Notes: generated from the sequence alone by a model not told the origin. Shown: positions 27,757 to 36,892, counted from the stretch's first letter. The stretch: DNA of 64,000 nt from JACRCT01 sp049841135 (GCA_049841135.1 JASGHK010000004.1:558001-622000), one strand, 5' to 3'. Numbers and translations: made by a program.

Positions 27757-27836
27757 GTCCACCCCGGTCCACCCCGGTCCATCCCGTCCATCCCGTCCAT
27801 CCCGTCCATCCCGTCCACGCGGTCCACCCGTCCACT
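27757..27836. repeat. Tandem 9-10 bp repeat, unit GTCCAYCCC
   Basis: About nine tandem units of (G)GTCCACCCC / GTCCATCCC run between two convergent genes (TPM protein and the large repeat protein). Being short and nearly perfect, it is likely length-variable between strains. Confidence 0.75.
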
Positions 27837-27896
27837 AAGTGCCGAGCACCTTCCGCCGCCTGCCGACGGCGTCGGCTGCGGGCGGCGAACCCGCGG

Positions 27897-30476
27897 TCAG
27901 GGCCCGGGCGGAATCGGCAGCGTCGTGACGAACTTGGGCGCCCGGGCCTGCACGGCCAGCGGCTCGCTGCCGGACACCTCCATCGGCAGCGTGTAGTAGC
28001 CCAGCTCCCGCCCGTCCTTCTCCTCCTGGGCCACGAACAGGGTGTACGTGCCGGGCTCGACCGAGCGGAAGAGCGCGCCGTCCAGGCCTTGCTCGCCCCA
28101 GACTCCGCCGCGCCACAGCTCCTGGAAGGCGGCGAAGTCCTTGGGCAGTGCGGCCTGCCCGGGGACGAGGAACGCCCACTGGTCGAACAGTCCGGCCACG
28201 CTGACCCGGGTGCCGCCCTCGCGCATCGCGAGCACCAGGCCGGTCAGCCCCTCCGCCGGAACGTCGACCGAGCGGGGCAGCACGTCGAGCGGCCGGTCTC
28301 CGTCGATCACGTCCACGTCCCACCTCCCCGGCCAGAGCCCATCGACCTGGAACGCCGCGTCGGCGGCCACGTCGCCGCCCAGCACGCGCCCGCCGGAGCG
28401 GAGCACGACCCGGGCCTTGGCGAGCGCCCCCAGGCCGTGGTTCACCGCCACACGCCCGGAGACCCTCGCCCCCGCCTTCAGCGCGACGGCGATCCGGTTG
28501 GCCTCCGAGGTCACCGCCTGGCCCGCCGACAGGTAGCCCGCTCGTCGCACGACGAGCGTGCCCGCAGCCGGAGCGTCCTCGATGCGGAAGCGCCCCTGCG
28601 CGTCGGTCCGCACGGCGGGGCTCAGCACGTGCGCTCGTGCCTCCTCCGTGTCTGGGAGGTCCTTCTCGGCGAGGCGGACGAACGCCTCGGGGAGCGGCTC
28701 GCCGGTGACCGCGTCGGTGACCACTCCCTCCACGCTTCGCGGCGCGGCGAGGACGATGTCCTCGACGGTCACCACCGCCTCCCGCCCGGCCTTCACGCGG
28801 CGCACCTCCTGCGCGAAGCCCTTGGCCTCGATCGCCAGCTCGACCTCCGGGCCTCGCGTGACCGGCACCGAGAAGGAGCCGTCGGCGCTGCGCACGAGCC
28901 GGCCGTTGACGCTGAGCTCGGTTGCGGGCGCGCCGCCCGGCCGCAGGACGCGACCGCGGACCTGGCCCTCCTCCGAGAGCACCAGCCGCACGTTCGCGTC
29001 CCCGGTCGCCGCGAGCGTCCGGCTGTCGGCGCGGCGCGCGAAGCCGGGGCGCTGCGCAAAGATGCGGTAGCGGTCGAAGCGCAGGTGCCCGAGCGTGAAG
29101 GCCCCCTTCTCGTCGGCTTGGGCGAAGGTCGCGCGGTAGGTGGAGAGAGGGCCCTGGACCATGGCGATCCCGTCGGGGAACGCCTCGATCCAGGCCTCGG
29201 GGACGGGCCGGCCGTGGGCGTCCACCACCACGCCGCGGATGCTCCGCCCCGGCTCGAAGCGCAGGTTCAGCCCGGAGGTCTTCTCGAAGAGGATGACGCG
29301 CTCGGCGGCGCACACCGAGCTCTCGCCCGGCTTGGGCTCGGTCATCGCCACCACGTAGTAAGCCGCGCCAGGGGCGAGCCCATCGATGCGGAAAGAGCCA
29401 TAGGCGTCGGTGTAGGTCGCGCCCAGCACCCGCGTCATGCGCTCCTCGGCCAGCGCGGCCACGCGCGCACCCTCGTGCGGCAACCCGTCGACGTCGAACA
29501 CCGTGCCGACCACCGTCAGCCCCGGCTGGAGCGTCAGGCGCAGGTCGTCCGCGGGCGCGGTGGCCTCGAACTCCTGGACCGCGAAGCCCTCGGCCTCGAC
29601 CTCGATCCGGTAGGGGCCGGGGGCGAGCCCATCCACCTCGAACTGGCCCTTGCTCGGCTGCACCGCCCGGGCGCTGGTCTGCTGGCCGCGGCGCACGCTC
29701 AGCCCGCTCCAGCGAACCCGCGCGCCCTTGGGGTCGACGACGGTGCCCGAGAGCGAGGCCGCCGACCACAGCCTCAAGGTCAGCTCGGCGGTGGCGTTCG
29801 GCTCCAGCGTCACCGGCACCGCGAGCTCGCGCAGGGTGCGCGGCGCCTTGGCGTGCAGCTCGTAGCGCCCCGGCGGGGCTGACAGGGCGAACCGGCCGTC
29901 CGGTGCGGTCTGCGTCGAGAGCGCCTGCCCTGCCACGCCGGTGGCCTCGACGGTCGCCCCGGCGCGCGGCTGGTCGTGCTCGTCGACGACCCTGCCGGAC
30001 AAGAGGCTGCCCACGGCCAGCTCCAGCTGCAGGCGTGACGGCTCCTGGCCGAGGGAGATGGTCGGCGAGGCACAGGCGACGTGGGCGCCGGCAGCGGCGC
30101 ACACCGTGACCTGGGTGGTCTCCGGGTCGCCCCAAGAGACATGCTCGGTGTCGGCGGCGCGGTCGGCGAGCCACTGCAGCGTGGGCCCGAGCTCGAAGCG
30201 GAAGCCGCCGGACTCATCGGTCACCGTCTGGGCGCTCACCGGTCCCCAGAGCGTCACCCGGCTCGCCACGCTTCGGCCGTCGAGCAGCACGTCGCCAGCG
30301 AGGAAGACCGGGCCAGACGGGGGCGCCCGAGGAGTCCTGCGCGTGGCGCTCTCCGCGGGCGCGCGGACCTGCGATGCCCTCATGGCGATGGTCTTCGGCC
30401 AGAGCAGCCAGGCCAGCGCTGCCACGCAGAGCACCTGGAGGAGTCCGAGGACCAGCGGTCGGAGGCGGCGAAGCAT
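27897..30476 (-). CDS. Large envelope protein of carboxypeptidase-regulatory-like repeats
   Basis: 859 aa. The ATG at 30476 starts MLRRLRPLVLGLLQVLCVAALAWLLW, an uncleaved signal anchor. The rest is a chain of about nine Ig-like carboxypeptidase regulatory-like beta domains, each with a 'GxVxDxxGxPxxGAxVxA ... TDxxGxFxxxxLxPGxY' pattern (for example 'VVDEHDQPRAGATVEATG', 'TYTDAYGSFRIDGLAPG'). No catalytic domain is present. Such proteins act as envelope scaffolds or as surface/transport adaptors in myxobacteria; the role here is unknown. The long antisense ORF over it is a GC artefact. Confidence 0.85.
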   Translation of the reverse strand: MLRRLRPLVLGLLQVLCVAALAWLLWPKTIAMRASQVRAPAESATRRTPRAPPSGPVFLAGDVLLDGRSVASRVTLWGPVSAQTVTDESGGFRFELGPTLQWLADRAADTEHVSWGDPETTQVTVCAAAGAHVACASPTISLGQEPSRLQLELAVGSLLSGRVVDEHDQPRAGATVEATGVAGQALSTQTAPDGRFALSAPPGRYELHAKAPRTLRELAVPVTLEPNATAELTLRLWSAASLSGTVVDPKGARVRWSGLSVRRGQQTSARAVQPSKGQFEVDGLAPGPYRIEVEAEGFAVQEFEATAPADDLRLTLQPGLTVVGTVFDVDGLPHEGARVAALAEERMTRVLGATYTDAYGSFRIDGLAPGAAYYVVAMTEPKPGESSVCAAERVILFEKTSGLNLRFEPGRSIRGVVVDAHGRPVPEAWIEAFPDGIAMVQGPLSTYRATFAQADEKGAFTLGHLRFDRYRIFAQRPGFARRADSRTLAATGDANVRLVLSEEGQVRGRVLRPGGAPATELSVNGRLVRSADGSFSVPVTRGPEVELAIEAKGFAQEVRRVKAGREAVVTVEDIVLAAPRSVEGVVTDAVTGEPLPEAFVRLAEKDLPDTEEARAHVLSPAVRTDAQGRFRIEDAPAAGTLVVRRAGYLSAGQAVTSEANRIAVALKAGARVSGRVAVNHGLGALAKARVVLRSGGRVLGGDVAADAAFQVDGLWPGRWDVDVIDGDRPLDVLPRSVDVPAEGLTGLVLAMREGGTRVSVAGLFDQWAFLVPGQAALPKDFAAFQELWRGGVWGEQGLDGALFRSVEPGTYTLFVAQEEKDGRELGYYTLPMEVSGSEPLAVQARAPKFVTTLPIPPGP

Positions 30477-30585
30477 CGCGCGGATGTTATCCCCGACGGG
30501 GCGCGGGCGGTCAGGAGTATCGCGCCCCGCTCGCCCTCCGCTGTGCCGCGCCGTTCGCGCTACGGTGCGGGAGCGAGGTTCCACC

Positions 30586-31234
30586 GTGCCCCTCTCCATC
30601 CTCTGCGTGTTCGTGGTCTTCGGCGTCGGCGGCTCGGCCGGCGTGGCGCTGTCCCAGGCCAGCCGGGTGCCGACCTGGGCGCTGGTCGTTGCATCCTTCG
30701 CCGGCGTCGCGGCGTACTACCCCACGGCGATGGGCCTGCCCTTCCTCGGCCCCTTCAGCGAGCTGGCCGTCATCGTCGTCGGCTGCCTGGCGATGGTGGG
30801 CCCGGCGGCGACGTTCTTCCGCGTGGGCAAGCAGGCGACTGAGGCCCAGAAGGAGGCCAGGCTCAAGGGCCTTCCAGCACCGCGGCTCAACGTCTTCGTG
30901 ATCGCGCCGGCCATGGCTGGCACGCTGCTGTCGTTCGCCGTGGTGCTCGGGACCCTGACCACCCGCCTCAACTACGCGCAGTGGCTGCGCTGGGAGTGTG
31001 ACGGGACGGTGATCGAGCAGACCCGGAACCGGGGCAACCACAACAACCCGGTGGTCGTGGCCAGGTGCGGCATCGACCTCGAGCGCTTCGAGAATGGTCG
31101 CCCCGGGCTTCTGGGACGCGGCCAAGCCCGGGCTGCGGCTGGTCAAGGTCGCCGGCTCCCCCTATGCCACGCTCGAGGGCGCGAAGGTCCGGATGGTTCC
31201 GTTGCAGGCCTCGTGGTGGAACGACCCGGAGTGA
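30586..31234 (+). CDS. Polytopic membrane hypothetical protein (frameshifted)
   Basis: About 215 aa from a GTG at 30586. It has four hydrophobic segments (LSILCVFVVFGVGGSAGVAL, LVVASFAGVAAYY, LAVIVVGCLAMVG, VFVIAPAMAGTLLSFAVV) and then a soluble C-terminal part. The frame breaks near 31092-31098: GAATGGTCGCC should be GAATGTCGCC, giving 'ERFENVAPGFWDAAKPGLRL'. It ends at TGA 31232. No known family was recognised. It is divergent from the large repeat protein. Confidence 0.65.
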
Positions 31235-31250
31235 CGCGGCTCGATGCGCT

Positions 31251-31718
31251 CTACCAGCGCAACCACGCCGCGATGGGGACGCCCAGGAGCCAGGCCGCGA
31301 AGACCAGCACCGAGCCCGGCAGCTTGCGCCGCTTCTCGGGCCCTTTGGACCAGGCGATGACGGCGAAGGCGACGACAGTCGCGAGCGTCACCGCCGCGCA
31401 GACCAGCGACGGCAAGAAGCCGACGCCGGCCCCAAGCACTGCCATCAGCTTGACCGCGCCCATGCCGAGGCTCCCGGGCGCCACGAGGCGCATCACGAAG
31501 ACGAGGAGGGTCGGATAGGCCAAGGCGCCCAGGACGCTGCTGACCAGCCCGTGACCGAAGGCCGGTCCGAGGCCGAAGAGGAAGGTCTTGAGCACCAGGG
31601 TGAGCAGCAGCGCCGGGAGGGTCACCACGTTCAGGATCTTCCCGGTGCGCAGGTCGGTGACCAGCGAGACGAAGATCGCCAGGGTGGCGAAGACGAGCGG
31701 CCTCAGGTCGGGTTGCAC
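31251..31718 (-). CDS. A24-like prepilin peptidase fold lacking the second catalytic Asp
   Basis: 155 aa with about five membrane helices. It shows the first A24 aspartate motif 'SLVTDLRTGKILN' (family D-x-R-x-x-x-I-x-N). The second motif, normally GxGDxK, reads GMGAVK, so the second catalytic Asp is replaced by Ala. CpaA/TadV-type minimal prepilin peptidases have this size. The missing Asp suggests an inactive or divergent enzyme. No pilin genes are adjacent. Confidence 0.72.
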   Translation of the reverse strand: MQPDLRPLVFATLAIFVSLVTDLRTGKILNVVTLPALLLTLVLKTFLFGLGPAFGHGLVSSVLGALAYPTLLVFVMRLVAPGSLGMGAVKLMAVLGAGVGFLPSLVCAAVTLATVVAFAVIAWSKGPEKRRKLPGSVLVFAAWLLGVPIAAWLRW

Positions 31719-31731
31719 GGCGTCCGCCCTC

Positions 31732-32361
31732 TCAAGCCTTCGCGTAGCGCTGCCGGAGCACCGCCACCCCGTCGCCGGTCAGGTCGGCGAGCGCCGGGAC
31801 GCGCCCGGTGACGGCGAGGATGAGCGACTCCGCCGGCCCCTTGAGCACCGGGCCCTCGCCGCGCGACCAGGCGAAGTCGGTCGCCTCGTAGCGCAGGCCG
31901 TCGCGCCAGTGCCGCTTGAGGTACGCGCGCGCCGGGGTGTCGAAGAGCACGCCCAGCACCGTCCGCAGCACGTCCTCGCCCAGCTCCCGCCGGAGCCCCA
32001 GCGGCCGGCGCAGGTCGAGCCCGTGCACGACCACCTCGGTCAGCGGGGCTTCGGACCCGGCGCCCGGAGGCGTCATCCGGTTGGTCGCCTTGCGCCGCAA
32101 GAGCTCCACCAACTCCGGCACCGGCTGCTTCGCCCGCTCCCAGGTGAGGTTGTCGACCGCCTTCTCCAGGCTCCGGTACTTCAATGCAGCCCAGATGAAC
32201 GCGCCGATGGAGGAATCGACCGACAGCACCAGGTGCGCGGCGACGTCACGGACGGTCCAGGTGGGCACCAGGCTCGGCGTCCGCAGCTGCTCCTCGCTGA
32301 GCCCCGAGATCAGATCCGCGAGTGCGCGGCGCTCTTCCGCAATTCGGTCGAACCAGTCCAT
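31732..32361 (-). CDS. Maleylpyruvate isomerase/DinB-like family protein
   Basis: 209 aa, ATG at 32361. It shows the N-terminal helical-bundle signature of the TIGR03083-type maleylpyruvate isomerase family: 'ALADLISGLSEEQLRTPSL', 'WTVRDVAAHLVLS' and 'EVVVHGLDLRRPLGL', which place metal-binding His residues as in DinB/MDMPI folds. In actinobacteria these act with mycothiol; in this organism the thiol partner and reaction are unknown. The start is 13 bp from the end of the adjacent A24-like gene's coding strand neighbourhood, and the two may be co-transcribed. Confidence 0.75.
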   Translation of the reverse strand: MDWFDRIAEERRALADLISGLSEEQLRTPSLVPTWTVRDVAAHLVLSVDSSIGAFIWAALKYRSLEKAVDNLTWERAKQPVPELVELLRRKATNRMTPPGAGSEAPLTEVVVHGLDLRRPLGLRRELGEDVLRTVLGVLFDTPARAYLKRHWRDGLRYEATDFAWSRGEGPVLKGPAESLILAVTGRVPALADLTGDGVAVLRQRYAKA

Positions 32362-32543
32362 GGCGGCGCAGTGTACCCGAAGCCCGCTCCCTGTCTCGGC
32401 GCTCGAGTCAGCAGCCGTCCGCTCGCGAAGACGCCTCCGCGGCTCGCGCGCTCGAGCACCGTCTCTGGGGGCCGATCCCGGCTGCCACCCCCGTCCCGGA
32501 TGGGCAGGTTGGGCGTGGTTGTCCCCGCGCGAAGGAGAACGCC

Positions 32544-32702
32544 ATGCCTGACCAGCCCAACGACCCCACGAACCTCGAGAGCCGCCCGCAGGACCGCCCC
32601 CCGGAGAAGCCCGAGGGCTGGCAGCCGGAGAAGGAGACCGATCCCAGCAAGCTCGTCGACATCGCCGACCCGAGCGCGGCGCCGGAGGAAGGCGCCTACT
32701 GA
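32544..32702 (+). CDS. Small Pro/Glu-rich hypothetical protein
   Basis: 52 aa, ATG at 32544 with a good RBS (GAAGGAGAACGCC). The sequence (MPDQPNDPTNLESRPQDRPP...) is acidic, Pro-rich and apparently disordered. The strong ribosome site and codon use argue that it is real despite its size. Function is unknown. Confidence 0.55.
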   Translation: MPDQPNDPTNLESRPQDRPPEKPEGWQPEKETDPSKLVDIADPSAAPEEGAY

Positions 32703-32836
32703 GCCCCTGCCCGCCTGCCCTGCGGTCCCCCGAGGGGAGGCTCGCTCCTCGACCAGGCGGTGGTCAGCCTCGTTGCGTCCGGAAGGCGTGCGCGTGGCCA
32801 GGCGCGCGCGGGTGGCGTCTGCGAGGTGCGGCTCTG

Positions 32837-34027
32837 GTGTCGTGCCCTCCGTTGGTGATTCAGGAAGTGACCACGTCCGAGGGTCTGCACGCGCTCGAAC
32901 CGGAGTGGAAGGCGCTGGCCGAACGCTGCGGCGAAGGCCTGCCGTTCCACACGTGGGAGTGGGCGGACGCGTGGTGGCGCTGCTTCCGGGAAGACTCGTT
33001 CGCGGTGCGCGACCGGCTCGCCCTGCGCGCCGTCCGCACGGCGCAGAGCGGTGAGCTGGTCGCCGTCGCCCCGTTGATGGAGGTGCACCGGCCGGGGCTG
33101 GGCCTGCCCGCGTTCCGCGGCCTCGAGTTCCTGGGGGCCGACCCCAACGTCACCGAGGTGAGCGGCGTCCTCGCCGACCCGCGCTTCCTGGCCCAGGCCT
33201 ACGAGGCGCTCGGGGAGCACCTGCTCGAGCGGGCCGACGAGTGGGACTGGGTCGCCTGGCGCGGGGTGCCCGACGACGGCGCTGCCCTCAACCGGTGCGG
33301 CGAGTGGGGGTCCACGCTCCCCGGACGGCTGATGGGCTACCGGCTGCGGCTGGAAGGGACCTGGGAGCAGTTCCGGGCGAGCCGCCCGCGCAACCTCAAG
33401 GAGTCGCTGCGCAAGTGCGCCAACTCGCTGCGCCGCGACGGGCTGCGCGCCGAGCTGGAGGCGCTGCGCCGGCCGGCGGACGTCGCGGCCGGGCTCGGTC
33501 ACTTCCTTGGGCTGCACCGGGCCCGCGCCCAGGCCAAGGACCTGGCGCCCCACCCCGACGTCTTCTGCGACCCCGCCTCGCGGGCCTTCTTGCGGGAGGC
33601 GTGCGCGAGCCTCGCTTCGCGCGACGCCGTCAGGCTCTTCCAGCTGCGCATCGGAGGCGAGGTGGTGGCCGCGCGCCTGGCCTTCGTCGTCGGCAGCACC
33701 CTCTACCTCTACTTCTCGGGCTTCGACCCGGCGTGGGCGCGCTACAGCGTGGCGTCGTCGGTGACCGCGGGCGCGGTCCAGCACGCCTTCTCCGAGCGGC
33801 TCGCCTTCGTGCACCTGTCCACCGGGACCGATCCGTCGAAGCTGCGCTGGCGTCCGGAGCCCGTCTGCTGGCGCGCCGGCCTGCAGCTGTCGCCGCGGGC
33901 TTCGTCGGGAGCCAAGCGGGCCGTCCTCGAGCTGCTGCTGGGAGAGCGCACGGAGCCGCTGCGCAAGCTGATCGGCCACGTCCTCGGCCGCAAGCGGTCT
34001 GCTCCCAGCCAGATCGAAGCGGCTTGA
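32837..34027 (+). CDS. BioF2/CelD-like GNAT (FemAB-type) acetyltransferase
   Basis: 396 aa from a GTG at 32837; the RBS is weak (GAGG 11 nt upstream). The Acetyltransf_6-type double GNAT fold is recognised by 'LPFHTWEWADAWWRCF', 'FLGADPNVTEVSGVL' and the core 'FQLRIGGEVVAARLAFVVGSTLYLYFSGFDPAWARYSV' (read in parts). Related proteins transfer acyl or aminoacyl groups in exopolysaccharide or peptidoglycan modification. The specific substrate is not predictable. It stands alone between unrelated genes. Confidence 0.83.
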   Translation: MSCPPLVIQEVTTSEGLHALEPEWKALAERCGEGLPFHTWEWADAWWRCFREDSFAVRDRLALRAVRTAQSGELVAVAPLMEVHRPGLGLPAFRGLEFLGADPNVTEVSGVLADPRFLAQAYEALGEHLLERADEWDWVAWRGVPDDGAALNRCGEWGSTLPGRLMGYRLRLEGTWEQFRASRPRNLKESLRKCANSLRRDGLRAELEALRRPADVAAGLGHFLGLHRARAQAKDLAPHPDVFCDPASRAFLREACASLASRDAVRLFQLRIGGEVVAARLAFVVGSTLYLYFSGFDPAWARYSVASSVTAGAVQHAFSERLAFVHLSTGTDPSKLRWRPEPVCWRAGLQLSPRASSGAKRAVLELLLGERTEPLRKLIGHVLGRKRSAPSQIEAA

Positions 34028-34037
34028 GGCAGCAGAC

Positions 34038-34448
34038 TCAGCCCGTCGCCTTGGCCTCGTGCCCGACCAGCTTCTGGTGAACCCAGCCCCGCGCCTGCTG
34101 CACGTCGTCGAAGGTTTGCACCTCGATGGGGATCCTGCGCAGGCGGTTCGAGAACCCAAAGCCCTTGGCGGCCATCTGGACGCCGACCGACCGGCTGGCG
34201 ATGGCCATCGCGCACAGGTTCAGGTCCGCTCTCGCGGTGATGCCGAGCCAGAAGCTGGGCACCTCCAGGCGCACGCGCGGAATGGTGTCGCTGACCCTGA
34301 AGCAGAGCCCTGTCCGGCCGCGCAAAGCCGCCTTCTCGAGCGCCGCGACCAGGGCTCCCTGCCGGTTGGGGTTCATGTTCGCCGGATCCTCGTACATGAC
34401 CAGGAACAGGCCAGGCTCGAGTTCGCTGAAGAAGCAGGGCTCGGTCAT
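34038..34448 (-). CDS. Hypothetical protein, possible STAS/SpoIIAA-like fold
   Basis: 136 aa from the ATG at 34448 (MTEPCFFSELEPGLFLVMYEDPANMN). The layout 'LVMYEDPANMN', a helix with 'GALVAALEKAALRG', then the strands 'TGLCFRVS' and 'LGITARADL', suggests a STAS-like alpha/beta fold, seen in many myxobacterial single-domain proteins. An in-frame upstream ATG at 34508 falls in poor sequence. It is convergent with the acetyltransferase, with a 10-bp gap. Confidence 0.55.
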   Translation of the reverse strand: MTEPCFFSELEPGLFLVMYEDPANMNPNRQGALVAALEKAALRGRTGLCFRVSDTIPRVRLEVPSFWLGITARADLNLCAMAIASRSVGVQMAAKGFGFSNRLRRIPIEVQTFDDVQQARGWVHQKLVGHEAKATG

Positions 34449-34528
34449 AGGATCTTCACCTAGCGGACCGCTCGCGACCTTGCCCGAGGAAAAGCGGCGC
34501 TTCCTCAACAGGGGCCGGGCGCCGTCGC

Positions 34529-34590
34529 CTCAGGCGCCCTTGCCTCAGGCACCCTTGCCTCAGGCACCCTTGCCTCAGGCGCCGTAGCCC
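34529..34590. repeat. Four tandem copies of a 15-bp repeat
   Basis: The unit TGCCTCAGGCRCCCT is repeated about four times just upstream of the histidine kinase. It sits in the divergent promoter region between the STAS-like gene and the kinase, so its copy number could affect spacing. Confidence 0.75.
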
Positions 34591-34635
34591 CAGGGGCTGC
34601 CCTCCGGCCACGGGGTGCGAGTAGAATCCCCGCCC

Positions 34636-35940
34636 GTGGACAAGCCCGCCTCCCGCCCGAGCAACCCGGCCACGACCTCTGGGACGTTCTCCGACCGCCG
34701 CGCCCGGGTGCAGGCGGCCCTGGTCACGCGCGGGGTGCCCTCGGCGGCCGACCCCGACGGCTCGTGGGCGCACGAGAAGTTCGTCACCCGCGCGCGCACC
34801 CTCTTCTACGCGCGGCTGGCCTTCCTGACCATCGGCCTGGGCCTTCTGGCGGTGCCCTTCTGGAGCGCCACCTTCGGCATCCGCGGGCACATGGGCTTCG
34901 TCGTCTACTTCGGGATGCTGGGCTACTCCATCGCCAACTTCCTGGTGCTCGAGCACCCGGTGGTGGGCCGCTACTCGACCTTCGTCACGCTGTGCCTCGA
35001 CCTGTTGGTGATGGTCTACCTGATCGAGGCCTCCGGCGGCCTGCACAGCCCGCTCTTCGCGACGCAGCTGATGTTCACGACGCTGTTCGTCATCCTCTTC
35101 CCCAAGCCGCTGGCCATCCTGCCGCCGATGCTGACGCTGCCCATCGTGGCCAAGCTGGACACGCTCATCTCGACGCGCGAGCTGGGCCTGAACGACCTGC
35201 TCATCCTCATCTGGTACTCGGCCCTCAACTTCATCGTCGTCTACGTCTTCGTCTACCTGAACGAGCGCGAGGACGCGGCGCACCGCGACGTGGTCACCCT
35301 GGAGCGGGACCTGCAAAGCCTGGCGGTGGTGGAGGAGCGCAACCGACTCTCCCGGGAGATCCACGACGGCCTGGGCGCCTCGCTCTCCTCGCTCATCATC
35401 CAGGCCGAGTACCTGCAGGGCATGGCCAAGGACGAGGCGCTGCGCCGGGAGATCGCCGAGCTGAAGACCTGCGCCGAGGAGTCCATCGACGAGCTGCGCC
35501 GCTCGCTGCGCATGATGCGCGCCGACTTCGAGCTGGTGCCGGCCATCGAGGACTACTGCCGCACCTTCAGCGACCGCTCCAAGCTGCCGCTGCGCGTCGA
35601 GAAGGAAGGCGTGCCACGCACGATGTCCAACGACGCCCAGCTGACCATCTTCCGCATCCTGCAGGAGGCGCTCAGCAACGCCTCCAAGCACGCCAAGGCC
35701 AAGGAGCTGGTGGTCTCGCTGCGCTTCGACGACCAGCGGCTGACGCTCAGGGTCAAGGACGACGGGGTGGGCTTCGACACCAAGTCCACCTTCCGGGGCC
35801 ACTACGGCCTGACCAACATGAACGAGCGCGCCGCCAAGGTCGGCGGCGAGGCCCAGGTCGACTCGACGCCCGGCAAGGGCACGCAGGTGACGCTCATCAT
35901 CCCGCTGGCCGGCTGGACGAGCCGGGCGCTGGCCGGGTGA
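34636..35940 (+). CDS. NarL-type sensor histidine kinase (HisKA_3)
   Basis: About 434 aa from a GTG at 34636 (VDKPASRPSN); an alternative GTG at 34615 adds seven residues. Five to six membrane helices form the sensor part (34796-35260). A HisKA_3 domain has the phospho-acceptor 'EERNRLSREIHDGLGASLSSL', and a HATPase_c domain has 'FRILQEALSNASKHAKA', 'KDDGVGFD' and 'YGLTNMNERA'. The membrane sensor has no recognised ligand-binding domain. The response regulator follows 57 bp downstream, past a heptamer array. Confidence 0.92.
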   Translation: MDKPASRPSNPATTSGTFSDRRARVQAALVTRGVPSAADPDGSWAHEKFVTRARTLFYARLAFLTIGLGLLAVPFWSATFGIRGHMGFVVYFGMLGYSIANFLVLEHPVVGRYSTFVTLCLDLLVMVYLIEASGGLHSPLFATQLMFTTLFVILFPKPLAILPPMLTLPIVAKLDTLISTRELGLNDLLILIWYSALNFIVVYVFVYLNEREDAAHRDVVTLERDLQSLAVVEERNRLSREIHDGLGASLSSLIIQAEYLQGMAKDEALRREIAELKTCAEESIDELRRSLRMMRADFELVPAIEDYCRTFSDRSKLPLRVEKEGVPRTMSNDAQLTIFRILQEALSNASKHAKAKELVVSLRFDDQRLTLRVKDDGVGFDTKSTFRGHYGLTNMNERAAKVGGEAQVDSTPGKGTQVTLIIPLAGWTSRALAG

Positions 35941-35949
35941 GAAACCAGA

Positions 35950-35977
35950 CTTCAGGCTGTAGGCTCTAGGCAGTAGG
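35950..35977. repeat. GGCTNTA heptamer array between kinase and regulator
   Basis: Degenerate units (TTCAGGCTGTAGGCTCTAGGC) of the same family as at 14634 and 17284 lie in the gap between the kinase stop and the regulator start, and are likely transcribed. Confidence 0.55.
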
Positions 35978-35996
35978 ACGCAGCGCGGAGGACACC

Positions 35997-36713
35997 ATGA
36001 CGGACGGCAATTCCAACCCCTCGCAGCCGCCTGCTCCGGCCGCGCAGCCCGCGAAGATCCGCGTGCTGGTCGTCGAGGACCAGCCCAAGATCCTGCGCAA
36101 CCAGCTCAAGGTCCTCGAGTCCGCCCCGGAGATCGAGATCGTCGGGACCGCCATGAACGGCGAGTCCGCGCTCGACGAGATCCCGCGCTGCTCCCCCGAC
36201 GTGCTGCTGCTCGACCTGGGGCTGCCGCGCATGAGCGGCATCGACGTCACCCGCGAGGTCAAGGCCCGCTGGCCCAAGGTGGAGATCCTGATCTTCACGA
36301 TCTTCGACGAGCAGAACAAAGTGCTCGAAGCCATCAAGGCCGGCGCCTCCGGCTACCTGCTCAAGGGCGCCACCTCGGAGAAGATCATCGAGGCCATCCG
36401 CGACGTCTGCGCCGGCGGCACCGTCATCCAGCCCAGCCTGGCCCGCAGCCTGCTCGGCCACTTCCGCGCCAACACCGGCGAGATCCCGATGCAGCAGGTC
36501 TCCGACGAGGGCCAGCGCCCCCTCTCCGACCGCGAGCGGGAGATCCTCCAGCTCATCGCCAAGGGCGTCTCCAACAGCGAGGCGGCCAAGGTCCTCAACC
36601 TCTCCAAGGCCACCATCCGCACGCACCTCGAGCACATCTACCAGAAGCTCGAGGTCACCAACCGCGTCGAGGCCGTCACCGAAGGCATCCGCAAGGGCCT
36701 CATCGACGTCTGA
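35997..36713 (+). CDS. NarL/LuxR-type response regulator
   Basis: 238 aa. The receiver domain (about 20-135) has 'VLVVEDQP', phospho-acceptor Asp in 'VLLLDLGLPRMSGID' and the Lys of 'GYLLKGA'. A LuxR HTH (about 175-235) has 'LSDREREILQLIAKGVSNSEAAKVL' (read in parts) and 'KATIRTHLEHIYQKLEV'. It has an unusually Pro/Ala-rich first 18 residues. It is paired with the kinase upstream; the target genes are unknown. Confidence 0.94.
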   Translation: MTDGNSNPSQPPAPAAQPAKIRVLVVEDQPKILRNQLKVLESAPEIEIVGTAMNGESALDEIPRCSPDVLLLDLGLPRMSGIDVTREVKARWPKVEILIFTIFDEQNKVLEAIKAGASGYLLKGATSEKIIEAIRDVCAGGTVIQPSLARSLLGHFRANTGEIPMQQVSDEGQRPLSDREREILQLIAKGVSNSEAAKVLNLSKATIRTHLEHIYQKLEVTNRVEAVTEGIRKGLIDV

Positions 36714-36892
36714 CGGCTTTCCCCTCTCGGTGGCCTGACGCGCGAGCTCCGGTGTCTTTGAGCCGCGGCTTCGTCCCGGCCGGAGTCTCGGGGTGTGACC
36801 GTAGCCCCTGCAGACGAGGACCCGCGGCGCCAATGGTGGCAGCCGCGGGACCTCGGTTCGTGCGTCTCTGTTCGCGTCTGTCGAAGCGCCGC

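Noticed and set aside
27757..27836. Origin iterons
   Set aside because: 9-10 bp units lie between convergent genes without dnaA, AT-rich DNA or a replication gene nearby.
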